Below, one piece after another: positions 37,167 through 46,610 of a DNA stretch of 64,000 nucleotides (the first letter of the stretch is position 1; every line of letters begins with the position of its first letter). The notes below the pieces were generated by a model. It had not been told where the DNA came from, did no database searches, and saw only the letters and a program-made list of their open reading frames with translations. The position numbers and the translations under genes were made by a program. The stretch is from NCBI RefSeq assembly GCF_000820765.1, contig NZ_CCYH01000045.1, positions 34,992 to 98,991 of the forward strand, in the 5' to 3' direction. This stretch comes from Candidatus Soleaferrea massiliensis AP7. Lineage in GTDB: Bacteria > Bacillota > Clostridia > Oscillospirales > Ruminococcaceae.

Positions 37167-37709
37167 CTATGTATTTTCATAGATCTCCGGTTTCAGCACG
37201 CCGATAAACGGCAGGTTCCGGTAGGTCTCGTCAAAGTCAAGCCCATAGCCGACCACGAACTCATCCGGTACGCTGAAACAGACATAGTCCGGCGTGATGT
37301 CCACCCGGCGCCGTTCCGGCTTGTCAAGCAGTGTCGCGATCCGCACACTGCGCGGATTTCTTTCCAGTAAAATTCCTTTCAGATAAGACAGCGTAAGCCC
37401 GCTGTCCAGGATATCCTCGACGATCAGCACATCGTAGCCTTCCAGCGGAATGTCCAGATCCTTGACAATCTTGACGACGCCCGAGGTCTTCTGCGCACTT
37501 CCGTAGCTCGAAACGTTCATGAAGTCGACCCGTGCCTTGATGCTGATGGCCCGCATCAGGTCGGCCATAAACACGACGGAACCCTTGAGTACGCTGATCA
37601 TCAGCAGATTTTTCCCCTGATAATCGGAGCTGATCTTTCTTCCCAGCTCCGCGACCTTCTCGGCGATCTCCTTCTCCGAGATTAAGATCTGTGCAATATC
37701 GCCTATCAT
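37167..37709 (-). CDS. hpt: Hypoxanthine phosphoribosyltransferase
   Basis: 180 residues. The PRPP-binding loop [20 protein letters not shown], the flexible SYGS and the C-terminal hood [20 protein letters not shown] identify HPRT, which salvages hypoxanthine and guanine to IMP and GMP. It lies between tilS (37 nt upstream) and ftsH (82 nt downstream), the usual Firmicute cluster. Confidence 0.97.
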   Translation of the reverse strand: MIGDIAQILISEKEIAEKVAELGRKISSDYQGKNLLMISVLKGSVVFMADLMRAISIKARVDFMNVSSYGSAQKTSGVVKIVKDLDIPLEGYDVLIVEDILDSGLTLSYLKGILLERNPRSVRIATLLDKPERRRVDITPDYVCFSVPDEFVVGYGLDFDETYRNLPFIGVLKPEIYENT

Positions 37710-37746
37710 AAGTCACGCTCCCCAGCTTTTTTTCGGCTGTCCCCAA

Positions 37747-39102
37747 CTATGACGTCCGTTTTTCGCACCGCTCTATCACCAGAAGGCGGCTTGTGCCCTC
37801 ATCCGGTGCGGCCCGCTCGTCACAGCCGAACCCTTCCAGCCAGATGACGCCCTGTTCATCGGCAAGCAGAATCCTTTCGGCGCGTTCCGAAGCGGAAAGC
37901 TTTTTCTCCTGAAACAGCTTCTTCAGGCTTTTGGTCATCTTTCTATCCCAAAGCCTGATTTTATCGCCGTCCAGACGCTGTCTGACGACGACTTTTCCGA
38001 TAATTTTATCATAATCCAGGCAACTGCGGAGCATATTTGTATGAATATTCTTTAAATTTTCCCTATGAGGAACCTCCACCAATTTAATATGCACCGCAAT
38101 CCCATCCTGTAGTACTGTTTTTCCGAAATTTAAGGGCTTTTCAAAATAATTTACGGCCCGTTCTTTTTTCCATGCGCGAAGACATCCATCCTTGACTTCC
38201 AGATAGCAGTCCGCCGACACCTGCAGTGTTCCATGGCCCTCACTCGCCATCCGCAAAGCCATCTCGATGTGTTGCCTGTCATACGGAAAACCGCTTTCGA
38301 TCAGAAGCATCCGCACAGCCCTGGAAGCGATGGCCGGATGTTCGTCCCGCAGCGCCGCGATCTCAATGCCCCGGCCGGTTTGATGCCGCTTTAAAAAATT
38401 CCGCGTCTGCCGCTGCAGATAGTCCTCGTCCTGCCGCAGCAGCTCGGTCATGCGCCCGGCGTTTTGCCGCAGGTTCCCGCCAAGCCGCTCGAGCTGCGGG
38501 ACCACCGTCAGGCGGATGCGGTTGCGGCTGTAATCCGTGCAGAGATTGGTCGAATCGGTCACGTAGGACAGGCCGTTTCGAGCGCAGTATTCCTCGATTT
38601 CGGCGCGTGTGCAGCCGATCAGCGGGCGGATGATATTCTCCCGCATCGGCTGGATGCCGCACAGCCCCGCAAGGCCGGTGCCGCGGCTCAGGTTGAACAG
38701 AACCGTCTCCAGGCTGTCGTCAAGGGTGTGCGCCGTTGCGATCCTGCCGCCGGCTTCACAGCACCGCTCAAAAAATTCGTAGCGTATCTGCCGGCCGCAT
38801 TCCTCTTCGGAGACGCGCCGCTCCTTCGCCATCCTGCCGACATCCGCTTCCAGCACATCGAGCGGTACCTCGAGGGACGCGCAGAAGTTCTCGACAAACC
38901 GCTGGTCCCGCAGCGACTCCTCACCGCGCAGGCCGTGGTTGACGTGGCAGGCGCGCAGGCTCAGGGCATATTCCTCCCGCAGTGTACACAGCAGATGCAG
39001 CAGCGTCACCGAATCCGCGCCGCCCGATATGCCGATGACGACGGAATCGCCGTACTCCAGCATCCGGTACCGGCGGATCGTTTCCCGTACGTTATGGTTC
39101 AT
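37747..39102 (-). CDS. tilS: tRNA(Ile)-lysidine synthase
   Basis: 451 residues from the ATG at 39102; the frame runs on to 39273 only inside dnaB. The PP-loop VVIGISGGADSVTLLHLLCT and the conserved HVNHGLRGEES, TAHTLDDSLETVLFNLSRG and IRPLIGCTRAEIEEYC are typical of TilS_N; the C-terminal TilS_C domain (about 370-450) is present (VRQRLDGDKIRLWDRKMTKS). The enzyme converts C34 of the AUA-reading tRNA-Ile to lysidine and is essential. It overlaps dnaB by 11 nt, so translation is probably coupled. Confidence 0.97.
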   Translation of the reverse strand: MNHNVRETIRRYRMLEYGDSVVIGISGGADSVTLLHLLCTLREEYALSLRACHVNHGLRGEESLRDQRFVENFCASLEVPLDVLEADVGRMAKERRVSEEECGRQIRYEFFERCCEAGGRIATAHTLDDSLETVLFNLSRGTGLAGLCGIQPMRENIIRPLIGCTRAEIEEYCARNGLSYVTDSTNLCTDYSRNRIRLTVVPQLERLGGNLRQNAGRMTELLRQDEDYLQRQTRNFLKRHQTGRGIEIAALRDEHPAIASRAVRMLLIESGFPYDRQHIEMALRMASEGHGTLQVSADCYLEVKDGCLRAWKKERAVNYFEKPLNFGKTVLQDGIAVHIKLVEVPHRENLKNIHTNMLRSCLDYDKIIGKVVVRQRLDGDKIRLWDRKMTKSLKKLFQEKKLSASERAERILLADEQGVIWLEGFGCDERAAPDEGTSRLLVIERCEKRTS

Positions 39103-40444
39103 CGCGGTAGAACTCCAGATTGCCGAATCGGGTGAACTGGCCGTCCCACGACATCTTGATGCTGTCGGTTTCGCCGTGGCGGTTTTTTGAGACGATGCAT
39201 TCCGCAATGTTGTGCTCGTCCGATTCGCGGTTGTAATAGGCGTCGCGGTACAAAAACAGTACAATGTCCGCATCCTGTTCGATCGAGCCGGATTCCCTCA
39301 GGTCCGAAAGCACCGGCCGGTGGTCGGCGCGCGCGTCCGGTCCGCGGGAGAGCTGGGACAGCGTGATGACCGGGACATCCAGGTCCTTTGCCAGAATTTT
39401 CAGGCTTCTGGTGATCTCCGACACCTCCTGCACGCGGTTGTCCACGCGGCGGGAGCTGGACATCAGCTGCAGATAGTCGATGACCACCAGCCCAAGGTCC
39501 TTGACGCGGCGCAGCTTCGCCTTCATCTCGGCCACGTTGATGCCGGAGGTGTCGTCGACATAGATGCGGCTCTTGGACAGCACATCGGCGGCCGCGGCCA
39601 GCTTGACCCAGTCGTCCGGCTTGAGCTGCCCGGTGCGCAGCGAGCCGCTCGGGATCGACGCTTCGGAGGAGAGCATCCTCATGACAAGCTGCTCCTTGGT
39701 CATCTCGAGCGAAAAGATCGCGACCGATTTCCCGGCGCGCAGCGCGACGTTGGTCGCGATGTTTAAGGCAAAGCTGGTCTTTCCCATCGCCGGACGGGCC
39801 GCCAGCAGGATCAGGTCGGAGCGGTTCAGGCCGGTCAGTACGTTGTCCAGCCCCTTAAACCCGCTCGGGATACCGGTGAACTCCTCCTTGTTGTCGCCGG
39901 ACAGCTTCTGCAGATGGTCATACGCTTCGACAATGATCTCATCGATGCGCTGCAGCCCGGACGCGTCGCGGCCCTGGCGGATCTCGAAGATCCGCTGCTC
40001 CGCCGCGTCGAGCAGCTGCCGCGCGTCGCCCTCGCCGGCCGCCGTGCTGTCGATGATGCCGCGCGCAGTGTCCATCAGGCTGCGCAGGTAGTACTTCTCC
40101 TGCACGATCTTCGCGTAGGCCTCGACATTCGAGATGGACGGCACCAGCTCCGCCAGGCTGGTCAGGTAGATCTTGGCGTCTTCGTCGCTTGCGAAAATCT
40201 TGCCAAGGCGCGCTTCTTCCAGCACCGTGATGAAGTCGAGCGTCTGTCCGCCGGTGAACATCCGCAGCATGATCGAAAAGATCTCCCGGTTCTGCTGCTT
40301 GTAGAAGCATTCCGGCTTGATGAATTCGAGCACCCGCATGATGCATCCCGGCTCTATCAAAATCGCGCCCAGAACCGACTGCTCTGCTTCCAGGCTGTAG
40401 GGCATGTTCTCGGGATAGACCCCAAGCGAACTCAACTGTTCCAT
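39092..40444 (-). CDS. dnaB: Replicative DNA helicase DnaB/DnaC
   Basis: 450 residues from the ATG at 40444 (GGAGG 5 nt upstream; the 40501 start lacks an RBS). N-terminal DnaB domain (NMPYSLEAEQSVLGAILIEP), linker, and RecA-like C-terminal domain with Walker A LLAARPAMGKTSFALNIATN, Walker B LVVIDYLQLM and the DnaB QLSRGPDARADHRP motif. It unwinds DNA at the fork and recruits the primase DnaG found at 8165. No intein is present. Order gdpP-rplI-dnaB-tilS is common in Clostridia. Confidence 0.98.
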   Translation of the reverse strand: MEQLSSLGVYPENMPYSLEAEQSVLGAILIEPGCIMRVLEFIKPECFYKQQNREIFSIMLRMFTGGQTLDFITVLEEARLGKIFASDEDAKIYLTSLAELVPSISNVEAYAKIVQEKYYLRSLMDTARGIIDSTAAGEGDARQLLDAAEQRIFEIRQGRDASGLQRIDEIIVEAYDHLQKLSGDNKEEFTGIPSGFKGLDNVLTGLNRSDLILLAARPAMGKTSFALNIATNVALRAGKSVAIFSLEMTKEQLVMRMLSSEASIPSGSLRTGQLKPDDWVKLAAAADVLSKSRIYVDDTSGINVAEMKAKLRRVKDLGLVVIDYLQLMSSSRRVDNRVQEVSEITRSLKILAKDLDVPVITLSQLSRGPDARADHRPVLSDLRESGSIEQDADIVLFLYRDAYYNRESDEHNIAECIVSKNRHGETDSIKMSWDGQFTRFGNLEFYRDEP

Positions 40445-40657
40445 GGGAACCTCCATATCCATATTCCGCAAAACGGACCTTGTATGCCGCGAACACGGCA
40501 TGGCAGATCCGTTTTGTCAGTCTCGTATCGTATTTGTGCAGATCGTATTCCCGCCCGCTTCGCCATGCGGCTTCCCGCCGCATCCCGGCGGTCCGGACAG
40601 GAAATCCGATCCCCAAAGGCTGACGCCCCAAGGACCGGATAAAACGCTTTTGAATCG

Positions 40658-40880
40658 GCCGGCATGATGGCCAACAGCCTCGAAAAGGTACTGAAAATCA
40701 TGCTTGGATGAACGTATCTGATTCCAAGCCAACTGACGACCAACGACCTTAAAAGACACTGAAAGCCTAGTCTTAATGGTGCGTCTCACTCTGCCAGCAT
40801 GATGGCCGACATCCTTATAAAGGTATTACAAATCCCCCCTGGATGGGTATGTTTCCTACTCAGCCAGCTTGACGACCAGC
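40658..40880. repeat. Degenerate 65-70-bp direct repeats between dnaB and rplI
   Basis: Related segments begin at 40658 (GCCGGCATGATGGCCAACAG), 40728 (GCCAACTGACGACCAACGAC), 40793 (GCCAGCATGATGGCCGACAT) and 40863 (GCCAGCTTGACGACCAGCGT). The fourth is the 3' coding end of rplI. The remaining 40445-40657 shows nothing. Confidence 0.5.
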
Positions 40881-41305
40881 GTCACCTTCGCTGTGATGCC
40901 GGCGTGGAATTTGACCTCGAGCTTGTATTCGCCGACCGTTTTGATGTCGCCGTCCATGACGACCCGCTTCTTGTCGACCTCGACGCCAAGCTGCTTTTTA
41001 ATCTCCTCTGCGACCTCCTTGCTGGTCACCGAACCGAACAGACGTCCGCTTGAACCGGCTTTGACGGCAATCTCAAACTTTCTGTCGTTGAGCTGCTTGG
41101 CCGCGTCCATCTCCTTCTGGCGAAGGACGTCCTCGCGGTGCTTCTGTGCCGCCTGCTTGTTCTTGATATCGTTGATCGCCTGCGTATCCGCTTCCACCGC
41201 AAGCCCTCTCTTAATCAGAAAATTCTTCGCATAGCCGTCCGCCACATTGACAAGGTCTCCTTTTTTGCCGGTACCCTGCACATCCTGTTTCAAAACAACC
41301 TTCAT
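40856..41305 (-). CDS. rplI: 50S ribosomal protein L9
   Basis: 149 residues. The start [20 protein letters not shown] and [16 protein letters not shown] are the L9 N-terminal domain; the long connecting helix and C-terminal domain ([20 protein letters not shown]) follow. It binds 23S rRNA near the L1 stalk and helps keep the reading frame. It lies 27 nt downstream of gdpP. Confidence 0.98.
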   Translation of the reverse strand: MKVVLKQDVQGTGKKGDLVNVADGYAKNFLIKRGLAVEADTQAINDIKNKQAAQKHREDVLRQKEMDAAKQLNDRKFEIAVKAGSSGRLFGSVTSKEVAEEIKKQLGVEVDKKRVVMDGDIKTVGEYKLEVKFHAGITAKVTLVVKLAE

Positions 41306-41332
41306 ACTTCTCTCGTCCTTTCTCTTTCTATC

Positions 41333-43324
41333 TTATGAACCATTGGTTTCTTCATTCTGCATATGCTGGTCATAATAGCTGTCAATCGTCTCCAGCAGCA
41401 GCTGCCTGGCCGATTCGATCGAGCATTCCTTCATGGCGCAGGCCGCCATTGTGTGGTGCCCGCCGCCGCCCAGGTGCTCCATGATGATCTGCACATTGAT
41501 GAATCCCATCGACCGCGCCGAGATGCTCAGCGAGCCATCGAACTCATAGATCACAAACGACGCGTCGACGCCGCTGATGCCGAGCAGCTCATCCGCCACC
41601 TGTGACGCGATGACCTTCATATCCTCTCCCTGCATTGGGGTGGATACAATCGCGCAGCGCCGGTAAACCTCCGCCGACGAGACCAGCCGCGTCCGGCGCT
41701 GGTAGGCGTCCATGCTGCTCGCGAAGAGCTGGCGCACCGTGACGGTGTCCGCCGCCATCCGTTTCAGATAGGCCGCGGCCTCAAAGGTGCGCACGCCGGT
41801 CTTCATGACGAAATTCTTGGTGTCCAGCATGATGCCGCTGAGCAGCGCTTCGGCTTCCAGCCGGGTGATCGGCTGCTTGACGTTCATATACTGGATCAGC
41901 TCTGTCACCATCTCGCACGCCGAGGAGGCGTACGGCTCATGGTAGAAGATCACGGCGTTGTCGATGTGCCCGACCATCTTGCGGTGGTGGTCGATGACGA
42001 CGATGGTGCCGCACATCTCATAGAGCTCGGGATATTCCAGAATGTATTTGATGTGGGTATCCACAATGATCAGCAGTGTTTTCGGCCGCACATGGTAGGA
42101 GGCATGCTCCGGAGACACGAACACCTTCTCATAGCCGTTGTCGTACAGCTTGTTGTAGAGCGGCTTCGCCAGGCTCTTTTCACGGTCCACGATGATGTGG
42201 CACTCCTTGCCCATGTTCGAGATGCATTTCGAGAGGCCGACCGCCGCGCCCAGGCTGTCGAGATCCCCGAAGCGGTGTCCCATCAGCAGCACATTGTCCG
42301 CTTCAAAGATCAGCTCGGAGAGGGCCGTCGCGACAATGCGGGATTTGACGCGGGTGCGCCGCTCGACGCCCTTTGAGACGCCGCCGTAGAAGTCGAAGCC
42401 GTTGGCCGTCTTGACCGCCGCCTGGTCCCCGCCGCGGCCCAGCGCCATATCCAGCGCCTGGCGCGCGCTGAGCTCCGCCTCGTGCAGGTCCTTCGCATCC
42501 AGCCCCACGCCGATTGAGAGCGTCGCGGGCATGCGCCCGTCCACAACGATCTTGCGCACATCGTCGAGCATGCTGAACCGCTGCTCGAGGAATTTGCGCA
42601 TATGCCGGTCTTCCATGACCGCGATGAATTTGGAGCGGGAGAGCCGCTGCATGAAGCCGTTGGTCTGGCCGATGAACTGTTCGAGTATCCGATCGATTTC
42701 GCCCAGTATCTGCGCCTTCTCGCTCTCCTTGCTGTTTTCGAGCAGCTCCTCGTAGTTGTCGACGGTGATCAGCGCGACCGCCGGACGGGATTCCTTGAAT
42801 TCCCTGGCAATCTCTTTATAGTATGTATTTTCAATAAAGTAGAAGACATAGAGGTCCTGTCCGTCCTCATCATAACGCGCCGCATATACCGTATACTGCT
42901 TGTCGTGGTAGGAGATGTCCATCCCCTGCGGACTGCAGAGCATTTCGATGTCTAAGGAACCGAGAATCTCATTCGTATCCATGCGGAACGCATCCCGGCC
43001 GTCGACGACATGCTCGGCGAAAAGCTGGTTGTACCAGATGATATGGAAGCTGTCGTCGGTCACGCAGGCGGACAGCGGAAATTCGGTCAGCGCCTCGCGC
43101 TGCGCCGAAGTGAGGGTGCTGCCCATCTTCTGCAGAAAATAGTGGATGTTCTTCTGTAACCGGACCGTCCCGATCAGGACATAAGCCAGTACGCCGGCCA
43201 GAACAACCAGCTCCACGAGAAAGATTCTGACATCAAACAACAGCGTCACGGTCATAAACACGACGCTCAGCACAATCAGGATATACAGGTAAGTGCCGAA
43301 CAGGGATGGTTTTTTCTGATTCAC
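41333..43324 (-). CDS. gdpP: Cyclic-di-AMP phosphodiesterase GdpP (DHH family)
   Basis: 663 residues from a GTG at 43324 (GGAGG about 9 nt upstream). Two N-terminal membrane helices, a PAS-like domain (LTEFPLSACVTDDSFHIIWY), a degenerate GGDEF domain with altered active-site loop (LSRSKFIAVMEDRHMRKFLE) and the DHH/DHHA1 module follow. DHH motifs: MGHRFGDLDSLGAAVG, VIDHHRKM, and DHHA1 GGGGHHTMAACA. It hydrolyses c-di-AMP to pApA and so tunes potassium and wall homeostasis. The canonical DNDALGA reads GDLDSLGA, which keeps the metal Asp residues. Confidence 0.95.
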   Translation of the reverse strand: MNQKKPSLFGTYLYILIVLSVVFMTVTLLFDVRIFLVELVVLAGVLAYVLIGTVRLQKNIHYFLQKMGSTLTSAQREALTEFPLSACVTDDSFHIIWYNQLFAEHVVDGRDAFRMDTNEILGSLDIEMLCSPQGMDISYHDKQYTVYAARYDEDGQDLYVFYFIENTYYKEIAREFKESRPAVALITVDNYEELLENSKESEKAQILGEIDRILEQFIGQTNGFMQRLSRSKFIAVMEDRHMRKFLEQRFSMLDDVRKIVVDGRMPATLSIGVGLDAKDLHEAELSARQALDMALGRGGDQAAVKTANGFDFYGGVSKGVERRTRVKSRIVATALSELIFEADNVLLMGHRFGDLDSLGAAVGLSKCISNMGKECHIIVDREKSLAKPLYNKLYDNGYEKVFVSPEHASYHVRPKTLLIIVDTHIKYILEYPELYEMCGTIVVIDHHRKMVGHIDNAVIFYHEPYASSACEMVTELIQYMNVKQPITRLEAEALLSGIMLDTKNFVMKTGVRTFEAAAYLKRMAADTVTVRQLFASSMDAYQRRTRLVSSAEVYRRCAIVSTPMQGEDMKVIASQVADELLGISGVDASFVIYEFDGSLSISARSMGFINVQIIMEHLGGGGHHTMAACAMKECSIESARQLLLETIDSYYDQHMQNEETNGS

Positions 43325-43368
43325 CCGGGCTGCCCTCCTTTAAATGGATTTTTATCGATGGAAACATC

Positions 43369-43410
43369 AAAAAAAGCCCGCACCTATCTTGGGAACAGGG
43401 CAGGCTTTTT
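43369..43410 (-). terminator. RNase J terminator
   Basis: Minus strand AAAAAGCCTGC ... GCGGGCTTTTTTT with imperfect inner pairing, 95 nt after the 43505 stop. Confidence 0.7.
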
Positions 43411-43504
43411 AAACTTCAAAAGGATGCGGCTTTCATTTTTCTCCACACGCGCCGCCGGTGTTTTGATCGATTACTGCCCCAACAATACTTTTAACAGGAA
43501 ACCC

Positions 43505-45340
43505 TTATCTGCTGACCTCCTGAATCACGGGCAGAATCATGGGATTTCGCTTGGTCTTTTTGTAGACATAGTCGCTCAGGTCGTCGCGGACGCGCGTCTT
43601 GATGCCGCCCCATTCGCGCACATGGTGGCTGCGGCAGTCTTCCAGCGCCTCGCGGCAGATCTTGCGCGCCTCCTCCATCATCTGCTCGGCCTCGCGCACA
43701 TACACAAAGCCGCGGGAAACGATATCCGGGCCGGCAATGATGTCGCCGGTCTGGTTGTCAAGCGTCGTGACCACAACGATGAGCCCATCCTCCGACAGGT
43801 GCTTCCTGTCGCGCAGCACAATGCTGCCGACGTCGCCGACGCCGTAGCCGTCGACCAGAACGCGTCCGGCCGGGACCGCCTCGGTGATCTTCGCGTCGAC
43901 CGCGTCGAGCTCGATGACCTTGCCGATATCCCCGATGATGATCTTGCTCGGGTCGATGCCCATGCTCTGCGCGAGCATCGCGTGTTTCTTCAGATGTTTG
44001 TATTCGCCGTGCACCGGGATAAAGAATTTCGGTTTGATCAGGCTCATCATGAGCTTCAGTTCATCCTGGCAGGCGTGTCCGGATACGTGCACCTCGTACA
44101 TCGATTCGTAGACAACCTCCGCGCCGAGCTTCATCAGCTCGTTGATGACGCGGTTGATGAGCTTTTCGTTTCCCGGGATCGGCGACGCCGAAATGATGAT
44201 GAAGTCGCCGTTGGCGACCTGCACTTTACGGTGCTCGCCCATCGCCATTCTGGTGAGAGCCGACATCGGCTCGCCCTGCGATCCGGTCGTGATGATGACG
44301 ATCTCATCTTTCCGGTAACGTCTGACCGCGTCGATATCGACCATGATACCGTCCGGCACATCCAGATAGCCAAGCTCGATCGCCTTGCCGACGACGTTGA
44401 CCATGCTGCGTCCCGAAACCGCGATCTTTCGGCCGTGGCGCACGGCGGCGTCCACGATCTGCTGTACGCGGTGGATGTTGGATGCGAAGCTTGCGATGAT
44501 GATGCGGTGTTTCTCCGCGCGCTGGAACAGCGTTTCAAACGACTGTCCGACCTTGCGTTCGCTCATGGTGCTGCCCATGCGCTCCGCGTTGGTGGAATCC
44601 ATCATCAAGGCAAGGACGCCGCGGCTTCCAAGTTCGCCGAAGCGCGCCAGGTCGATGACCTCGCTTTTGATCGGCGTGTAGTCGATTTTGAAGTCGCCTG
44701 TATGGATGATGATGCCGGTCGGGGTATGGATCGCCAGTCCGACCGCATCCGGAATGGAGTGGTTGACACGGATGAATTCGACCGCCATGCAGCCCATCTT
44801 GACGATGTCGCGCGGCTTGATCACCACCAGCTTGACACCGCTGATGCCGTGCTCCTTGAGCTTGCCCTCGACAAGGCCCAGGGTCAGCGCCGTTCCGTAA
44901 ACCGGCACCTTGTGCATCTTGAGGAAATATGGCAGCGCGCCGATATGGTCCTCATGGCCGTGTGTCAGTACGATGCCGCGGATGCGGTCCTTGTTCATCT
45001 CCGCATAGGTGAAATCCGGGATGACCAGGTCGACGCCAAGCATCTCCTCATCCGGGAATTTCAGTCCGCAGTCCACGATAAAGATGTCGTTGCCGCATTC
45101 AAACAGCGTCATATTCTTGCCGATCTCTTCGAGTCCGCCCAGCGGGATGATCTTCAGCGGTGTGCGACGCACCTCCCGCACCGGTTTCTGCTCCCTCTTG
45201 TGCAGCGACTGGTTCAGCGTCTGCGACAGGTCCTTATCCTTTTTTGTGTTGTCTTTTCTGTTGTTCTGCGGCTGTTTTGGGTTCTTTGCAAAGGGGCCGC
45301 CAAATCTCTTATTTTTATGCTGATTATTCTGAGAAGCCAA
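43505..45340 (-). CDS. rnj: Ribonuclease J
   Basis: 611 residues from a TTG at 45340: GGAGG sits 8 nt before it, while ATG at 45355 has its RBS downstream. A basic, Asn/Gln/Lys-rich extension of about 60 residues precedes the metallo-beta-lactamase core (IIPLGGLEEIGKNMTLFECG, HGHEDHIGALPY, IHTGDFKID) with the beta-CASP motifs STNAERMGSTMSE, VSGRSMVNVV and PVHGEYKHL. The C-terminal domain (LVDGYGVGDVGSIVLRDRKH) is complete. It is the 5'-3' exo/endonuclease that governs mRNA decay and rRNA maturation in Firmicutes; only one J enzyme is visible here, so J1 versus J2 is unassigned. Confidence 0.95.
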   Translation of the reverse strand: MASQNNQHKNKRFGGPFAKNPKQPQNNRKDNTKKDKDLSQTLNQSLHKREQKPVREVRRTPLKIIPLGGLEEIGKNMTLFECGNDIFIVDCGLKFPDEEMLGVDLVIPDFTYAEMNKDRIRGIVLTHGHEDHIGALPYFLKMHKVPVYGTALTLGLVEGKLKEHGISGVKLVVIKPRDIVKMGCMAVEFIRVNHSIPDAVGLAIHTPTGIIIHTGDFKIDYTPIKSEVIDLARFGELGSRGVLALMMDSTNAERMGSTMSERKVGQSFETLFQRAEKHRIIIASFASNIHRVQQIVDAAVRHGRKIAVSGRSMVNVVGKAIELGYLDVPDGIMVDIDAVRRYRKDEIVIITTGSQGEPMSALTRMAMGEHRKVQVANGDFIIISASPIPGNEKLINRVINELMKLGAEVVYESMYEVHVSGHACQDELKLMMSLIKPKFFIPVHGEYKHLKKHAMLAQSMGIDPSKIIIGDIGKVIELDAVDAKITEAVPAGRVLVDGYGVGDVGSIVLRDRKHLSEDGLIVVVTTLDNQTGDIIAGPDIVSRGFVYVREAEQMMEEARKICREALEDCRSHHVREWGGIKTRVRDDLSDYVYKKTKRNPMILPVIQEVSR

Positions 45341-45625
45341 ATTTTTTACCTCCATATTATATTTTTCTCATAACAAAAAAACGGAAACCCGCCTGCCGGC
45401 GTTCTGGGCGGTGCTTCCTGCCATGTTCCCTGTTATGTTTTGAATATCTGTTTGATTATCTTTTTAGTGGATTGATGTAGTGTAATGATGAGTGAAACCC
45501 GTACCCGGCGCATTTCGGCGCGCGGCGTATACTGAACAAAATCCGATAAACCATGCATCAAATTAAATCGATAAGCTTTGTTTTCACCAAGAAAAAGAAC
45601 AATTACGAACACACATTCTATATAA

Positions 45626-45654
45626 ATTCTAACCGTTCCTGATGAAAGTGTCAA
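45626..45654 (-). promoter_or_regulatory. RNase J promoter with long leader
   Basis: Minus strand TTGACA, 17-nt spacer, TAGAAT. It leaves a leader of about 280 nt (45341-45619) with no recognised riboswitch. Confidence 0.6.
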
Positions 45655-45655
45655 G

Positions 45656-46183
45656 CAATTATTGTCAATATTTTATGAAATCCTGCTTTTCGGCCTTCCT
45701 GAACGTTATCAGGCCGGTTTGCGGCCATCCTGCCGCGATGTTTTTTCGTGTTGCCGGGCCTTTCAAAGCACCATTTTACTGTTTGACTGTACGGCCGTAA
45801 GCGGCAGGCAAAGCCATCCTTCACGGTTTATATCGATCTCCTTCTATTCCTTTTCATAAAAATCTTCATGGAAAGTTATATAAATTGGATGATTTTGTAT
45901 CGTGAGTTTCCATCATATACGGCATCCGTCCGGTTCGCCGCAGACTGTTATTCATTGAATCAGCTATAGTTTTGCCACCGATCTGGCAAAGTATTCCGGC
46001 ACGCGGCAATATCTTTGCCCCATCTCTTTACTCTTTGATTGACAGGGGGAAAGGGATACCTTTTTATTGGCAGTAACTCAAGTCAACTCAAAAGAGGTAA
46101 CCATTTCATCCGGATTATGATAAAATGATTTTACGATCTGATGAATTATTTTGGACTTTTGGTCCATATAGAAGGGGTTTTTT
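45656..46183. other. Gene-free stretch before the first XRE gene
   Basis: No gene. A TATGAT near 46118 may be the -10 of the XRE gene; no matching -35 was found. Confidence 0.45.
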
Positions 46184-46546
46184 ATGAGGAATCCAGAACC
46201 GTTATCCGTGCGCCTGCGGGCAATGCGGGAAGATCATGATTTGACGCAAGAGCAGGTCGCGGATATTTTGGGCATTCGGCAGCAATACTATTCCAGCTAT
46301 GAAAAAGGTATTTATGAACTCCCCGTGCGTCATTTGATGACTTTGGCAAGGCTTTACCACTGCAGTGTCGATTATATATTGGGACTGACTGAATTTCGAC
46401 ATTCCATCAGTAAACTGCAGGAGCCCTTCGAGAATGCGATAACAGTGGGGATTTTGTTATCCCATTCCTTGTCACTCAATTCTCAAAAACGAAAACTGCA
46501 GTTGGAATATCTGGAGTATCTGCAGGCCATCCAGAATAGTCGATAA
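46184..46546 (+). CDS. XRE-family helix-turn-helix regulator, copy 1
   Basis: 120 residues. The N-terminal HTH_3 domain reads LRAMREDHDLTQEQVADILG then QQYYSSYEKGIYELPVRHLM and ARLYHCSVDYILGLTE; the C-terminal 50 residues (EPFENAITVGILLSHSLSLN) are hydrophobic/helical with no recognised domain and may mediate dimerisation. About 88% identical to the protein at 50935-51297. AAGGGG lies upstream of the ATG. It is not next to any toxin or phage gene; the long repeat (copy B) begins 65 nt after its stop. Confidence 0.9.
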   Translation: MRNPEPLSVRLRAMREDHDLTQEQVADILGIRQQYYSSYEKGIYELPVRHLMTLARLYHCSVDYILGLTEFRHSISKLQEPFENAITVGILLSHSLSLNSQKRKLQLEYLEYLQAIQNSR

Positions 46547-46610
46547 CATATTGATTGGTTTATAGCAGAATAGTACCTGCTTGTAAAACATATGTTAAGC
46601 TCCAAATTCA

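Noticed and set aside
43358..45373. 671-codon plus-strand frame opposite RNase J
   Set aside because: Long only because the GC-rich opposite gene suppresses stops; translation is His/Asp/Arg-rich without domains.
45433..45654. 73-codon minus-strand frame in the RNase J leader
   Set aside because: Begins in the promoter -35; internal ATG lacks an RBS. Not convincing as a gene.
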